A DNA stretch of 64,000 nucleotides, taken from NCBI RefSeq assembly GCF_918797505.1, contig NC_092797.1, forward strand, positions 24,999,372 to 25,063,371, in the 5' to 3' direction. Below the pieces are notes generated by a model. The model worked only from the letters and a program-made list of their open reading frames with translations, did no database searches and was not told the DNA's origin. Origin of the DNA: Bemisia tabaci. Lineage: Eukaryota; Arthropoda; Insecta; Hemiptera; Aleyrodidae. Made by a program: the position numbers and the translations under genes. Positions within the stretch are counted from its first letter, which is position 1; every line of letters begins with the position of its first letter. Shown one piece after another: positions 22,600 to 34,570 of this stretch.

Positions 22600-23990
22600 T
22601 GTGGTCAAGGATACAGCCGCCCGTTTGGGGTGAAAATCCCAACAGCACGCACGAACGGCGAGGCTCACGGGCGAAAACTCCGTCGAGCGATCGGGCAACT
22701 ATGGTCAAGGACGTTCTACCAGTGACCTAAAAGTCTCAGGGCAGAATCGTGATGGTATACTGGATCTGGGCTGGCTCTTATAATTAGCTTTTACTCTCCA
22801 ACTTCTCCTCGGAAGCTGCGGATCGACAACTTCGCGCAAGAAACTTTAGATTTCTCTGCGACTACAATTAACGGATCACGGAGACGTCCTTGCCCACTGC
22901 GAAGGAGCAAATATAATATTTCTCTCGAGCATGCGTTGATCGGTCTAAGTATGTGAAACCGTCGCAGTAATATTTAACACTGAAATCCATGATATTTAGG
23001 TTTTGGAAGGGCCCATTTAGTTTGGAGTTTAGAACGGATTGAGTTTGAAACACAACACGGTACATTTGTGCGTTTGAGTTTTTGACAGTTGCAATAACAT
23101 ACAACTATCACAACATGATGATGAATTGTAGCGGTTCGCTCCTGCAGTCAGAGCGTGCGCGCTGGTGTCTTATCTCCCCCCCCCCCTTCCCCGCTCTATA
23201 CCTTTTGGTAAACCAAAAAAATCATTCCCTAATATTGAAGAAATTTTACTTTGTATCTGTGTCATCTTTAAATTTATCGAAACGACTGCGCTTTGCTTGC
23301 GCGTGACTGGGTACATGTGTAGTAGGAATTGGTTATGGCTGCAAATGACTTGGGGCGTCTTTCATAGGCATTTGTTTTGGCATCTAAGGTTCTGGAGATT
23401 ACCTAGAAACATGGAAGAAACGTCTTATTATCTAGCTTAACAAGCTTTACTTCAAAATTAAGGCGATCAAACTTAAAATTCTTTCTCGTCTATCTTTACA
23501 TCATTGCACCCAGGTTCTTTCTCTCCACGGAACGCATATCATCATAGGTAACGCGGGACAGGCACCTTAGCCAGCTCGTTCCCTCCTCTTCCTTGACCAG
23601 ATTCGGGAGCCAAGTGGGAACGTCGCGTTTCAGTATTTTCACTTCATCCGGAAGGATACTGAATGTTTTCACACTTGAATTTCCGTCAAAAGGGCATTTT
23701 TCATATCCGCAATGTTCAGATCCACTCAGATTTCTGATATCGAAGATAATTTGAAAATAAAACGTGGATGAAGATCAATGATCCTTTTCCAAGAAAGGGC
23801 ACCATTTCGTTTTAAGGGTGAATATTAGGTTTTTGAAATCTTCAGACCAATATTCTCGGTGTATTTCTAGCCGATTTTTTTTTTAAAGAAAGAGGGTTAA
23901 AATCTTCCTCTGCTGTGAGTCTCATTAGTGCAAAATAGAGTCGATCTGCGATTGACTCCCTGCCGCAACAGACTTTTCCTGCATAAATTT
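22600..23990. other. Intergenic, with one dispersed repeat
   Basis: 23,097-23,215 (actatcacaacatgatga ... gctcctgcagtcagagcg ... ttccccgctc) recurs at 26,527-26,640. A poly-C run lies near 23,177. No coding support otherwise. Confidence 0.5.
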
Positions 23991-23994
23991 GGTC

Positions 23995-24800
23995 AAATGG
24001 TCAGAAAACTGGATACCTCCTAATTTCAAACTTACCACTCCGAACAGCATGGCCATCAGCGTAAAGAGTTGAGCACAAGCCGGCTTCTGTGGCTTTGCTT
24101 TGAATGTTCCATCCATATGGATTTCAGTTACATCCTCGGCGTACTTCTTAATAAGTTCCGAGTTGCCGTAGATTAGAAGAGCCGCATCCGCTTCTCCTCT
24201 TTTTCCAAGGTACACTTGGTCTATCATATCGATTGTTCCGTATCTTGCGTTTTGCTGCTGTGTTTCAACGCCAGGTTCGAATTACCTCCGAATTTCAAAC
24301 TTACCGCTCCGAACATCAAGGCCATCAGCGTAAAGAGTTGAGCACAAGCCGGCTTCTGTGGCTTTCTTTTGAAAGTTCCGTCCATATGGATTTCAGTCAA
24401 ATCCTTGGCGTACTTCTCAATAAGTTCCGAGTTGCCGTAGATTAGAAGAGCCGCATCCGCTTCTCCTCTTGATCCATGGTACACTTGTTCTATCACATCG
24501 ATTGTTCCGTATCTTGCGTTTTGCTACTGTGTTTCAACGCCAGGTTCGAATTACCTCCGAATTTTAAACTTACCGCTCCGAACATCAAGGCCATCAGCGT
24601 AAAAAGTTGAGCACAAGCCGGCTTCTGTGGCTTTCTTTGAAAAGTTCCATCCATATGGACTTCAGTCAAATCCTTGGCGTACTTCATAATAAGTTCCGAG
24701 TTGCCGTAGATTAGAATCGCCGCATCTACTTCTCCTTTCGTTCCAAGGTGACTTGGTCGTTTGAGTCGATCGTGCCATACCTTGCGTTTTGCTGGTGGAT
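23995..24800 (-). pseudogene. MULE-type transposase exon (DGTFK), three tandem 269-bp copies
   Basis: Each unit encodes RGEADAALLIYGNSELI, then (T)EIHMDGTFK or EVHMDGTFQ, then KPACAQLFTLMA. This is the first-aspartate region of MULE transposases (DGTFK...QLFT). Each unit ends in a donor, GGAGCG|GTAAGT or GGAGTG|GTAAGT. Matching strings lie exactly 269 bp apart (24,161, 24,430, 24,699). The most upstream unit has a good acceptor TTACAG at about 24,818; the other two have CACAG at the equivalent place. The middle unit has a TAG where the downstream one has CAG. The donor joins in phase with the exon type at 14,048-14,469. It looks like a triplicated exon in a dead element, though alternative exons cannot be excluded. 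Confidence 0.7.
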
Positions 24801-26510
24801 TTCAGCGCTCATTAGGAACTGTAAGTGTATCAGTCTCAGACAGAGAGAAACAAATCGTGGCTCTTCATCCACATAAATGATAAACTGACTGTATCACAGA
24901 AACGAATAATTCTAACGAATGTAGAACAATATAGAGAAAATAAGGGAAACGTAATTATGAAAAAATTAAAAGAAAAATATACTCTAATATAAAAATAGCA
25001 TAAAATTAATAAACACAAAATGATTCAGTCTTCAATGGTGTTACATTTATAAAACCAAGAAAAAACAAGAAGAAACATCCAACATGAATATGTTGGAAAA
25101 GCGTGCCGAAGAACTGAAATCTAGTGTGTGCACTATTTCCATTTCAACGAGATGTGTATAAATTAGTACTCTCTGCAAATTGGGGAGGAATTATTGATTT
25201 GATACCGTTGAATGTAAATACATTTTATTGAATAAAGAAAGTAACATAATTATATTGGATGAACAAAGAAAATAACATCATAAATCATTTAACTGAATTG
25301 GTTCATTCAGAATTTCAAATTAAAGTTTGGAAATTGTTCAGTTTGTTGCGTCATGTTGGAGATTGCTCAGTTTGCAGCAGCATAGTATGGAGTTTACTCT
25401 GTTTAATGAGTCAAACTTTGTCATTTCTCTTTTCTTCGATTGATTTGTATTAAAATGAGACTTTAAGGTATCTTTTCTGGAAATAAAAAAAAAAAAAACA
25501 AAAAAAAAAAAAAAAAAAAAGCAACTTACACTCAGAGAATCAACAAGGGAACCTAACCTCCAAAACTCTGCCTTCCAATTGGTCGAATTGGAGATTGCTC
25601 ACTTCGCTGCAGTTGTAACTATGGAGATGCAGCCAACTTGGGTTTAACCGCTTTTGAAAAGACGCTGATTCGCTAAATAGTTATGGCGGCATTTAAACTT
25701 CTAATTTAAATCCTCCGAGCGTAGAAAAGCTTATTTGACGTACCTATGAAAGAAAATAATACGGTTTCCACGGGAAAATGTTCTCAAGGGTTTCCAGTAA
25801 CAGGATAATTCGGTTTCTCGATGAATGACCTTCAGGGCTTGACACTATAACGGTTCAAAAACGGAAGAACGGATCCGACGGAAAAAAAATTCGGACCGCC
25901 CCTTGAAAAGCATTGGTCGATCGGTGTGCTGTACTACAGTACATCCGAGTGATTTCAAAAAGCGAGCCCTATAGGCACGCTTAAAAGACCTGCTCCTTGG
26001 CAAAGTTGGACTAGAGTTCCTGATCATTCTCTGAATCCATTTAACTTTCTATAATATTCGATGACAGACAATCGTTCAGAGAAGAATTTACCTCCGATAA
26101 TTCAGGAAGTAACCTTTTAAGATTTCATCAATTTTTTCAAAATCTACAAGACTCTGTTGTCCGTGTGGTCTTTCCGTGCTTAAAGCACATCATTAGCAAA
26201 CATTGATCCAGAGAGGCAATATTCGGTCAAATTATGAGTCGATCTGCGATCAATAAATGTTGATATTTCGAGTTTCGGGGCCAATTCTCAACGAATTCCG
26301 AAAATACACAAAATTTGCGAACCTCCGTGCGTTTTTCAGCGATATATATTTTGAAATGTCCACTCAAACATTTGAAACCGACGAAAATAGAGGTTTTCAA
26401 GTATCTTCCAATATATGGCGGTAAAATGCCTCAAAACTGACTTAAAACATGAAACAAAAATATACTCATGAAGAGTTACTTACCCTTTTTACAAGATTTT
26501 TTACCTCTCC
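24801..26510. other. Intergenic AT-rich stretch
   Basis: Contains an A-rich tract at about 25,485-25,520 that could be a retroelement tail. No gene or convincing element seen. Confidence 0.4.
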
Positions 26511-26949
26511 TTGGAATGTGCACTTGCCAAAACATGCAACTATCACAACATGATGAATAGTAGCGCTCCGCTCCTGCAGTCAGAGCGACCGCGCAGGTGT
26601 CCCTTCCCCGCTCCACACTATGGATCTTACGATAAACAAACACCTGGATTACGTTATCTGTTTATCCATCTTATCATTCCATCAAATATCTGAACCCATA
26701 ATACAAGTTGATTTTTTACTTTTGTCCATTAGTCGCAGCACTGTGGGGTGACCGGTGGCTCGGTTGCTGAATTTTTGAGTTGACTTACTCGGCCAACGAT
26801 TGTCCAACATGACTCTCTTACATTCCTAATGAAAACACTGTAAGGCCCGTTTGCTCCGCCGGCGGGATCGTTATGAAATAGCGCGTCGAATGCCGAAAAC
26901 CTCGCAATTTTCACCAAAAGCGGCCCTCAGTCCCACGTTGAAGGAAGTA

Positions 26950-27166
26950 TTTTTTTTTATTTTTTTCATTTATTCATTCACTACTTCAAACAATCCAAAA
27001 AGACTAATCCTGCGCTTTAGACCCATCCCCCATCCGTCCCTACTAAACAACCATTCCCAGGCAACTATTGTTCGAGACCATCATACCCGAGCCGCTTGGC
27101 CGGGAATCGAACCCGGGACCTCCCGATCATAGAGCTGGCGCCATAACCTCTACACCATTGAAGGCC
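26950..27166 (-). mobile_element. tRNA-derived SINE
   Basis: On the minus strand a tRNA-like head begins GGCCTTCAATGGTGTAGAGG, with a B box GGGTTCGATTCCC inside a perfect 5-bp T-arm stem (CCGGG/CCCGG). A unique body follows, ending in an A-rich tail (ATAAATGAAAAAAATAAA, 26,950-26,975). Head, body and A-rich tail in this order define a SINE. The head lacks a matching acceptor stem, so it is not a tRNA gene. Pol III would transcribe it from the internal boxes. Confidence 0.8.
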
Positions 27167-27202
27167 TGTAAGACCAGAAAGAGACCGAAAATGACCAAAT
27201 CA

Positions 27203-27534
27203 CACTGGGAAAAAACACATTGGATCTAGAGTCCAGACTCTTAAAAACATCGACAAGAAAAAATACTCTTGATTCCATCGAATTTTTGCTTAAATCAAGA
27301 AGCAAGCCTCCTAATTTGAGCGGATTTCCTTTTGATTTATGCTTAAATCTGAATCAAGAGTATTTTTTCTTGTCAATGTTTTCAAGAGTCTGGGATCTAC
27401 ATCCAGTGTGTCTCTTAATTTGAACGGATTTCCTTTTGATATAAGCTTAAATCCGATTGAATCAAGAGTCCTTTTTCTCGTCAATGTTTTCAAGAGTCTG
27501 GACTCTACATCCAATGTGTTTTTTTTTTCCAGCG
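27203..27534. mobile_element. Palindromic MITE, CACTGGAAAAAA family, with duplicated right half
   Basis: The left arm and first right arm (to about 27,395) form a complete element. A second right half, from aatttgaacggatttcc to the terminal ttttttccag, follows directly, so the right arm is present twice. Confidence 0.8.
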
Positions 27535-27975
27535 CATGATGCAGAAATTCGATGAGCAAAAAATCGTGGAGTCGAGGAATGTCAGGGTGGGCCGAAAAAG
27601 GTCGTTACCGATACCCCTCCTTTACATACGGCTTTCTTCATGATTGCAGTCTCGGCGGATTTATTGTCATTACTAACCTGTTGGCGGCCGCGAGTCGTCT
27701 GGTGAGCTTTCAAATCAATTGCATGTAATGATGGCATTGTTGCACGCTACTCCGAGCACTCAACGCTCAACGCACCGTTGCCGTCCGGATGATTGCTAAA
27801 TAATTCTTTTCTGAATACTCTCTCATCCTTATCCACGGTGTGTTGAACAGTCACCGTGTGCCGTTGTGGGGTGACATCATACTCTCTTAACGCATACGTC
27901 TGCACAACACCTCCGCTCCGATGCCGCATCATATATTAAGACGTGAATACACAGACACACGGCGATCAATCGCCG

Positions 27976-28070
27976 CGATTGAAAGACGGAAGCCAATGGA
28001 GAGCCTAGATTTCGATATATCGACGTCAATGGATCGAAATCCAGGCTCTCCATTGGCTCTCTTTCAATCG
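27976..28070. repeat. 95-bp hairpin abutting a MITE
   Basis: cgattgaaaga...gccaatggagagcct pairs with aggctctccattggc...tctttcaatcg around a tcgatatatcgacg loop. Its right edge touches the CACTGG end of the next MITE exactly. Confidence 0.8.
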
Positions 28071-28250
28071 CACTGGAAAAAAAACACGTTGGATCTTGAG
28101 TCCAGACTCTTGAAAACATTAACAAGAAAAGATACTCTCGATTCAATCGGATTTTTGCTCGAATCAAAACGAAATCCGCTTAAATTAAGAGGCTTGGTTC
28201 TTGATTTAAGCTAGATTCTGACTGAATCAAGCGTACATCAAGAGTACAAC
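28071..28250. mobile_element. Palindromic MITE, CACTGGAAAAAA family, right-truncated
   Basis: Left arm and centre match the family (ggatcttgagtccagactct ... gattcaatcgg ... ttcttgatttaagc); sequence departs from the family before the right terminal repeat. Confidence 0.8.
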
Positions 28251-29900
28251 ACTTCCTTCGCATGTATCATATTTTGAAGTAAAGAATGAATTTCAATCTT
28301 TTTCTCATCGTAATTTGTGAACTATTAGGAATAATCTATGTTTAGCTAAAGTTCTTAGCAAACTCGCTGTCTAGAAATCTTCACGTATAACTGTACGCTG
28401 TACTCCACATTCCGGATAAAACTTTGCGTGACGGAGAATAACCTCTTATCCCCCCCCCCCCCCCCGAATATTGACCCTCGTAGTTTATAGATAGTCCGTT
28501 TTTTTAACCTTAACATTGATTGATTTCTTATTCAAACAATGAAATTATGCAGCTCAAAATGTCCGAAGAATAACCCACTGATCCCCATGAGGGGACGCTG
28601 AATTCCCTCCGTATCTTTTATGAACTTATCGACTCTTAAGTCTAATGGATCAATAACTCAAATGCACTTGCGACTCAGAGGTTTTTTTTGAACTCCATCT
28701 CTAGCATTTTTATCATTCAAAGTTTAACTGTGTCTCTGATCCACTGCATTAACTTGTGCTTTCCGTACTGGCCACGTTCATTACGATAAAAAAACACGAT
28801 CCATACGTTTCGCACAAGTCACGATTTTTGTTCTCTCAGTGCACACCGACTGATAACGTTTGGGTAGCTTTTGCTTGATAGATTCTGTAGTCTTTAATTA
28901 CGGTGCAAAAGTAAAATTTTCTACATTTTACCTCAGTGTACATATCTCCTCCTGGAGTGGACTTCACGCGAAGACTTGAACTTTTACATCGGGATCGTTA
29001 TCCGCTGCAATAGATTCTGCAGCTCAACATGAACTGGGCATTCCGTATGCTCAAACTAGTTTCGCAAGTTACACTTTTGAACGATTTTACATTCAATCAA
29101 ATAGTGCTAGACAGTGGTGATTATGGTTGTTCTGCGTGCTCTGTGCTCACAGAGGCGTAAGATGAACCCCGGTCTCTCTTACTCTCATCATTTCTTCTTC
29201 AGCGATTTCTCTTAACTCTTTCAAAAGCGGCAAGATAATCTCAACTCTCTTTCATTTCAAACTGTTTTTCGTTCAATTCACACGATTTTATCTCTAAAAA
29301 GTGATTTATTGCACCTTTGAATATATTTTTCTAGGTGTTCTCTTTGCTTTCTTGAAAGGAAGTAAATTTTTTGTGTTAAAATGGAAAAGATACCTCTTCA
29401 AATCAACCGCCGGAATATACTGTTGATCGGATCTGTTTATTCAATTCAATGGAATTGACCTTACCGCGCACGGCGATCGCTTTTCAGCCCAGTTGGACAA
29501 CTATCAAACGCTACTCCCAATGAAATAGCTATGACATCAACTATTTGCAGTGGTGACTGCGAACTTGTGGTCGGCTGGGACGGAGCTAAAATTAAGTAGA
29601 TGATGTTAACGCTCCGCTGATTTGCAAAAGTATGAGGACAAACAGGGGAGCATTTTTAAATTAGTGTCAACACACGAACAAGGATGATATTATGTGCTCT
29701 ACTTAATCATTTTACTATCAGGATCTCAATAAAAAATGATATGCCGAAGGTGCTTACTTTATCGTGTACTAACAGCAAATACATTTCGCCCGTTCGGGCT
29801 TTCAAATCATTGGAAGCCTAGTCAGTATTTAGTCTATAGTAGTTCATCTGCAAAAAAATAAGGAACATTACTCATGCCTTGAATTTACTTATCAATTATA
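28251..29900. other. Intergenic stretch
   Basis: A poly-C run lies at about 28,450-28,465. A short hairpin gcccgttcgggc next to a GAAATG-type string (minus strand) lies at 29,788-29,800. No gene recognised. Confidence 0.4.
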
Positions 29901-29914
29901 AAACGAATACTTAC

Positions 29915-30075
29915 ACTTTTTGACTTCGTGGTGGCACTGCTATTAGATTTTCCCTCGGCTTTATTGGGAAATATTCACCTCCAGGTCTTTCAGACAGCGT
30001 CTTTGTTGACGTCTGCGACTTTCTTCACCTCTGCGTCTTTCTTTACCCCTGGCTCTGGTTGCTCTCTTGTAAACA
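29915..30075 (-). CDS. Weak candidate exon, lysine-rich
   Basis: Ends in a good donor (AAAAGT|GTAAGTATTC). One frame gives a lysine/valine-rich repeat (KKDAEV KKVADV NKDAV), then a stop, and the frame nearer the donor is serine/lysine-rich. Either a frameshifted exon or chance. It lies downstream, on the same strand, of the exon at 30,560. Confidence 0.2.
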
Positions 30076-30559
30076 TGTCAATGAGTTCAAAGCTTTTACA
30101 AAACTTTCCCACATGTTGTGGTCGTCACAGTAGGTAAAATTTTCGAACTTATCATTAATTATTATTTTATTGAATCATTATACATGATTTATCATTTTTC
30201 ATCGTTCATCATTATTTTATTGAGTTGTATTATAAGGTGCAATATGCATATTAAACTTGATCGATTAGGATCTGTCCATCTGGTCGAAATTAAAATAAGA
30301 TGAGCCGAAGGATATCCGCTTCGAACGTTCCTATACGCCCTTTTTGCCCCATGAGAGGTGGGTTAAAATTAAAATTGTTGAAATTTTCAAAAACCACGCG
30401 GGAGAAACTTTTTAAAGGTAGTGCTTTTCAGATTTCGAGAAGCTCAAAAACAAGGTGCACCCCGACATCCATACCAGTGAGAGACTATTGTAACCCGGCG
30501 GCAATGAAAAATAGAACATACTTAATCAATAATTTCTGAAGAGAGTAGGTGATACTTAC

Positions 30560-30642
30560 GTCTTTCCCTATTTTAGGAAATGATTTTCTTATCAGTCCTT
30601 CAATGTGAGCCCTAGCCACGGGCCGCCCGTCGTCAGGAATAT
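30560..30642 (-). CDS. Candidate 83-bp internal exon
   Basis: Canonical acceptor AATGTTTTACAG and donor AAAGAC|GTAAGTATC enclose one open frame, IPDDGRPVARAHIEGLIRK then SFPKIGKD. Splice signals are strong at both ends and base composition is higher in GC than the flanks, so this is a believable exon of an unidentified gene. Confidence 0.5.
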
Positions 30643-30691
30643 CTGTAAAACATTAATGAAATAAGAATAAATGCTTGTGGTATTATAAATC

Positions 30692-31018
30692 TTAAAAAAT
30701 AGCGAAAATCAAGTTGCAGCAACAGTTAAACAAGTTGGTATCTGGAATCGCGAGGCTATTGCGATTAGGTATCATGGGAATTCTCTTTCCAAGGTCTTTT
30801 TTGCCTTCGTTAAGTTTTTTAATAGATCCATTTGACGCATATAATTTAATCTTGCCTAGCTTTTTAATGAGTCTGAAAATATTGTGTACGTATTGATTTA
30901 GAGAAACTGTCCGTTCGCCATCTATTTCTAAATAGGCAATTGATTTCCTTGATGCTTGAAATTCAGATTGTAGGTATGCGATGAGCCAGTTACGCTTGTC
31001 CCAAAAGGTGTGTTTCAT
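30692..31018 (-). CDS. Unidentified open frame upstream of the 83-bp exon
   Basis: 108 codons with coding-like content: KRNWLIAYLQSEFQASRK, IAYLEIDGERTVSLNQYV, then a lysine-rich basic stretch (KKLNEGKKDLGKRIP). Same strand as the exon at 30,560-30,642 and probably an upstream exon of the same gene. No donor could be fixed with confidence. No family recognised. Confidence 0.35.
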   Translation of the reverse strand: MKHTFWDKRNWLIAYLQSEFQASRKSIAYLEIDGERTVSLNQYVHNIFRLIKKLGKIKLYASNGSIKKLNEGKKDLGKRIPMIPNRNSLAIPDTNLFNCCCNLIFAIF

Positions 31019-31402
31019 CGTATAGTATCTATCATTATTGAACGTAGAAAGTTGACATTCGGACTAGTTGATTGCGATTAATATTGGATTGCTATTTTAA
31101 TATAGGAACGATTAATTGCTACTTTATTAGCTTAAATCATTAAAAAAATCTGCCTTTGATTTTTTATTTTAAATATTTACCTAACTAAAAATTCGTGTTT
31201 CTCGTCAAAAAATACCCCTATGTAGCTAGTGCACTGTTAAAAATAATTTTGACTTTGAGTGAATTTTGAAATGTTTACTGCTGATCCTGAATCTGAACGT
31301 AACTTCAGAACCGGAAAGGTTTGCCTTGAAAACTGGTATACCTTCACTCACGTATTATCTCATCTCATCATCGGCGAATATCTCAGAAAACTGAGTCCAA
31401 GT

Positions 31403-31445
<43 letters not shown>

Positions 31446-31704
31446 GCGTTACTACTTTAGTTCGTTTTAGGAACATAGGTGACCATAGTTTTTTTATCAC
31501 GAAAACCAAATATCGATGAATGTTTTTGACGCGTTGGATCAGGTTTCATAATTAGTAGGTGCCTCTTTTCTATTTTTCTTTATTCTGCCCACCAAAGTTG
31601 TGTTGTTCTGGAGTAGATGAGCATATGTTGACAGTCACATAACCACAAAGCAAAACAAACATTGTTACCAACTTAGAAAAAGGGGAAAAACGAAATTTCC
31701 CATG
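31019..31704. other. Intergenic with long poly-T tract
   Basis: A pure T run of about 39 bases lies at 31,405-31,443, possibly the tail of a minus-strand retroinsertion. No target duplication could be fixed. Confidence 0.5.
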
Positions 31705-31950
31705 TAAACATATGACGGGCCTGGGAGGCCCCGGTTGGTAATTTTAGGGGTAGCAATGAAAAAAAAAAAAAAAAATTGCCGTGCCTAGAAAAAAAATTGT
31801 TAATTTTTTTTATTACAAGATATTTGCTATTTGTGATGGACAGTTTTCCCGGTCGATCATAGCTGTTGTGACACGAAAAATAAAAAGCCGCCGGGCCTCG
31901 CAGACCCGGTTGGGAATCTTAGGGTTAGAAAAGAAGACGAAGAAAAAAGG
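31705..31950. repeat. Dispersed repeat 'catatgacgggcctggg', copy 1
   Basis: catatgacgggcctgggagg, an internal homopolymer tract, then gtgacacgaaaaataaaaag and gccgccgggcctcg. The same order with changes is found at 36,122-36,340. Family unknown. Confidence 0.75.
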
Positions 31951-32038
31951 AAGCTATACATAATTGATGAAAGGGAGAAAGAAGAAAAGAAGGAGAGAAA
32001 GCCCAGAGGTATCAGGTGAGATTAGAATGCCACACTGC

Positions 32039-32297
32039 GCTGCCGTGCTGAGGAAGAACGCCGTATGAACATTCGAGAGTTGCCAAATTCCCCTTGATAA
32101 AACATGTATTTTTGAAGATATTAACGCACAATTTTCTTTTAAATTTTCAGATATTTTAGATTAAATTGTGTGCAAAATTGTCTGTAAATTTGAGAAAATA
32201 ATATTCACAATTTTCTCGGTAATCTCGGTTTTAATCGGAGGAAACTTGGCAAAGTCTGAAGGCTCATACGGCGTTCTCCCTTAGCACAGCAGCATTG
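32039..32297. mobile_element. MITE, 'GCACAGCAG/ACGCCGTATG' family, copy 2
   Basis: Left end tgccgtgctgaggaagaacg, right end cggcgttctcccttagcaca, with gttgccaaat / cttggcaa further in. About 258 bp, non-coding. Confidence 0.85.
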
Positions 32298-32357
32298 CAC
32301 ATAAGTCTTTTTCTCAACTCGCTACGTGTTTGACAAGATTGGTAAGTGCTAATCACT

Positions 32358-32697
32358 GCACGGAGAAAAAAACCTCGTGCGTGGGACCCGAAGTTTAGGT
32401 CATATGGATCTCAGAAGTTTTCGGATTGAGCATCTGAACACTTTAGGTCTAGCTGTCTAGGTTCGGATCACACATCTGAAACTTCAGTTCTTACATCTAA
32501 AGTACTTCAGATGTGAGAACCGAAGCTTTTCGGATGTGAAAACCGAAATACTTCAGATGTAAGAACTGAAGTTTCAGATGTGTGATCCAAACCTCAGCAG
32601 CTGGACCTAAAGTGTTCAGATGCTCAATCCGAAAACTTCAGAGATCCATATGACCTAAACTTCGGGTCCCACGCACAAAGTTTTTTTCTCCTTGTGC
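32358..32697. mobile_element. Palindromic MITE, GCACGGAGAAAAAAAC family, copy 1
   Basis: 340 bp, almost fully palindromic. Arms carry gggacccgaagtttaggtca, ggatctcagaagttttcgg and cagatgtg-type strings in inverted order. The second copy is at 55,279-55,622. Several internal steps are themselves small repeats (cttcagatgtgagaaccgaag). Confidence 0.9.
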
Positions 32698-33095
32698 CTA
32701 GAGTACCTGTGTAGCGAGAGTATAGACAGATGTGAAACTCCGAAAATCCATCAGGCCTTCACCGATGTCTCCGCGAATAAAGTTAGGGCCCAGAAATGCA
32801 GACAACCTATGAATCTCAATTATCCAGAGCGCTTTACTAATACAATTGTTACGAACCATCGTTTATAAAGCACGTATTTGACTTAGTTTTTGCACAAATT
32901 TACTCATTTTTGCGGAAGAACGCTCATTTGTGTACATTCTTAGCCATCTTGGTTAGAATTGGAATCTGCAGACTGGCAGTGAAATTTTGTGCGTTAGAAG
33001 TTGGTTAGAAGGGTGGCTGCACTTTTGGGCCCTAAGCCCTACATGAAGCGATCTGTCCTTACTCTCGCTGTATAGGTATTCTAGTGCTGATCACT
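32698..33095. other. No recognisable feature
   Basis: Short unsupported frames only. Confidence 0.35.
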
Positions 33096-33099
33096 ACCA

Positions 33100-33680
33100 A
33101 GCCGTGATGTGCACTACAGTCGCGGAGCCGGCCGTTTCGTCGGATCCCGGCAACGATGGCCCGTCCCGCCGTTCGGGCTTTCGGCCCAGCCCGGGCCACC
33201 TGAAAGTCCCAGATAATCCGGCCCTAGGCTCGCCACTCGCGCATACGGAGGAGAGTGCCCAGTGCCGGACCCCTACGCGGTATGCACCGAACTGGTTGTG
33301 TGTTAACTGGATCACCTGACGTAATCGCCGAGTATTTTGATGTAATCGAACGGACGGCGCGCTGGACCTCTGGCGATATTTGGTAATCGTGATCCGTCTG
33401 CTTTTGTGGCATCGCTTCCGCGTCCCCCCCCCCCTAATTTTACATTCGCCGCCCCCACCCTCGCCCCCCTCTTCTCCGCCGCCCCCGCCCTATGAATGTC
33501 TGCTCCAGTAACCTCCAGTCCTCCGAGCTTTTGATACAGTAAGACCACTTAGCGAGGGGACTGACCGAATGGACGTGTGCTTTGTCATACTGACCTCCAG
33601 CCCTCGAAGCGGCTCCCGGCGCGGTGGTCAGTGTGGACACGGCTCAAATGCAGATTGTCCCGTCGAAAGCATTCGTGTAG
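33100..33680. other. GC- and CpG-rich island, unidentified
   Basis: Much richer in C and G than its surroundings, with many CpG and a poly-C/CCGCC run at about 33,425-33,490. Overlapping frames are open on both strands, as expected from GC richness alone. It could be a promoter or first-exon region or a transferred fragment; no protein family recognised. Confidence 0.35.
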
Positions 33681-33718
33681 TCAACGAATCAGCGTTCAGA
33701 TATTTAAGGTCAAAGATA

Positions 33719-33949
33719 CACTGGAAAAAAATATTTTGGATCTAGAGTCCAGACTCTTAAAAACATCGACAAGGAAAAGTACTCTTGATTCAATCAGAAT
33801 GTAGCTTAAATCAAGAACCAAGCCTCTTAAATTAAGTGGCTTTCGTTTTGATTCAAGCAAAAATCCGATTGAATCAAGAGTACTTTTTCTTGTCAATGTT
33901 TTCAAGAGTCTGCGGACTCTAGATCCAATGTATTTTTTTTTTTCCAATG
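33719..33949. mobile_element. Palindromic MITE, CACTGGAAAAAA family, with TA duplication
   Basis: 231 bp from CACTGGAAAAAAA to TTTTTTCCAATG; TA flanks at 33,717-33,718 and 33,950-33,951. Internal arms match the other copies. Confidence 0.9.
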
Positions 33950-34570
33950 TATTAGACAATATATCGACGATGAAACTACCAGACCTCGTATTTCGGTTTA
34001 CAACGTTGCTGAGTTTCTGCATATTCTGTTTTCTAGATGGAAACTACTCAACGTCGATTCTTGCAAACTTCCGTGTTTTTTCTTCCGTGGGAAGAAAATT
34101 CCGTGAAAAGTTCAAGAAATGTTATTGATTTGTTCTCCTTTAAAAAATAAAAGAGCAGCGGCCACCATTTTTAAATACCGCTAACGAGATATGTGTTCCA
34201 GTATTAGTTTCACCTTCAATATGTAAGTGACAAACTTGCGAAAGCCTTTGAACCGCGCACTTCATAACAGATCACTTTCCGAGACCTCTTGATCAGACAT
34301 GACCATCACCAGAGGTATGTCACATAAATAAAAATGACCACACATTAAAAAATAAATTGAAAATTTACTAGAAAGCAGCTACAATGTTGTTAATATCAAT
34401 CACATCGTATGGAAATCAATTAAATGTAAATTCACGAATAATTGGGATTTTAGGTCGGTGCCCTACTTTGATACACGCTGTTTTAACAGTTTTCAAGATT
34501 ATCTTTGAGACATCAAGATGGAATGCCAATTAAAACAATGAACGAAACTAAAAAACAGCGAACCGATTAA
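33950..34570. other. No recognisable feature
   Basis: AT-rich; no coding support. Confidence 0.35.

Noticed and set aside
33100..33640. Protein genes in the GC-rich island
   Set aside because: Frames are open on both strands and in several phases as expected from high GC; none resembles a family.
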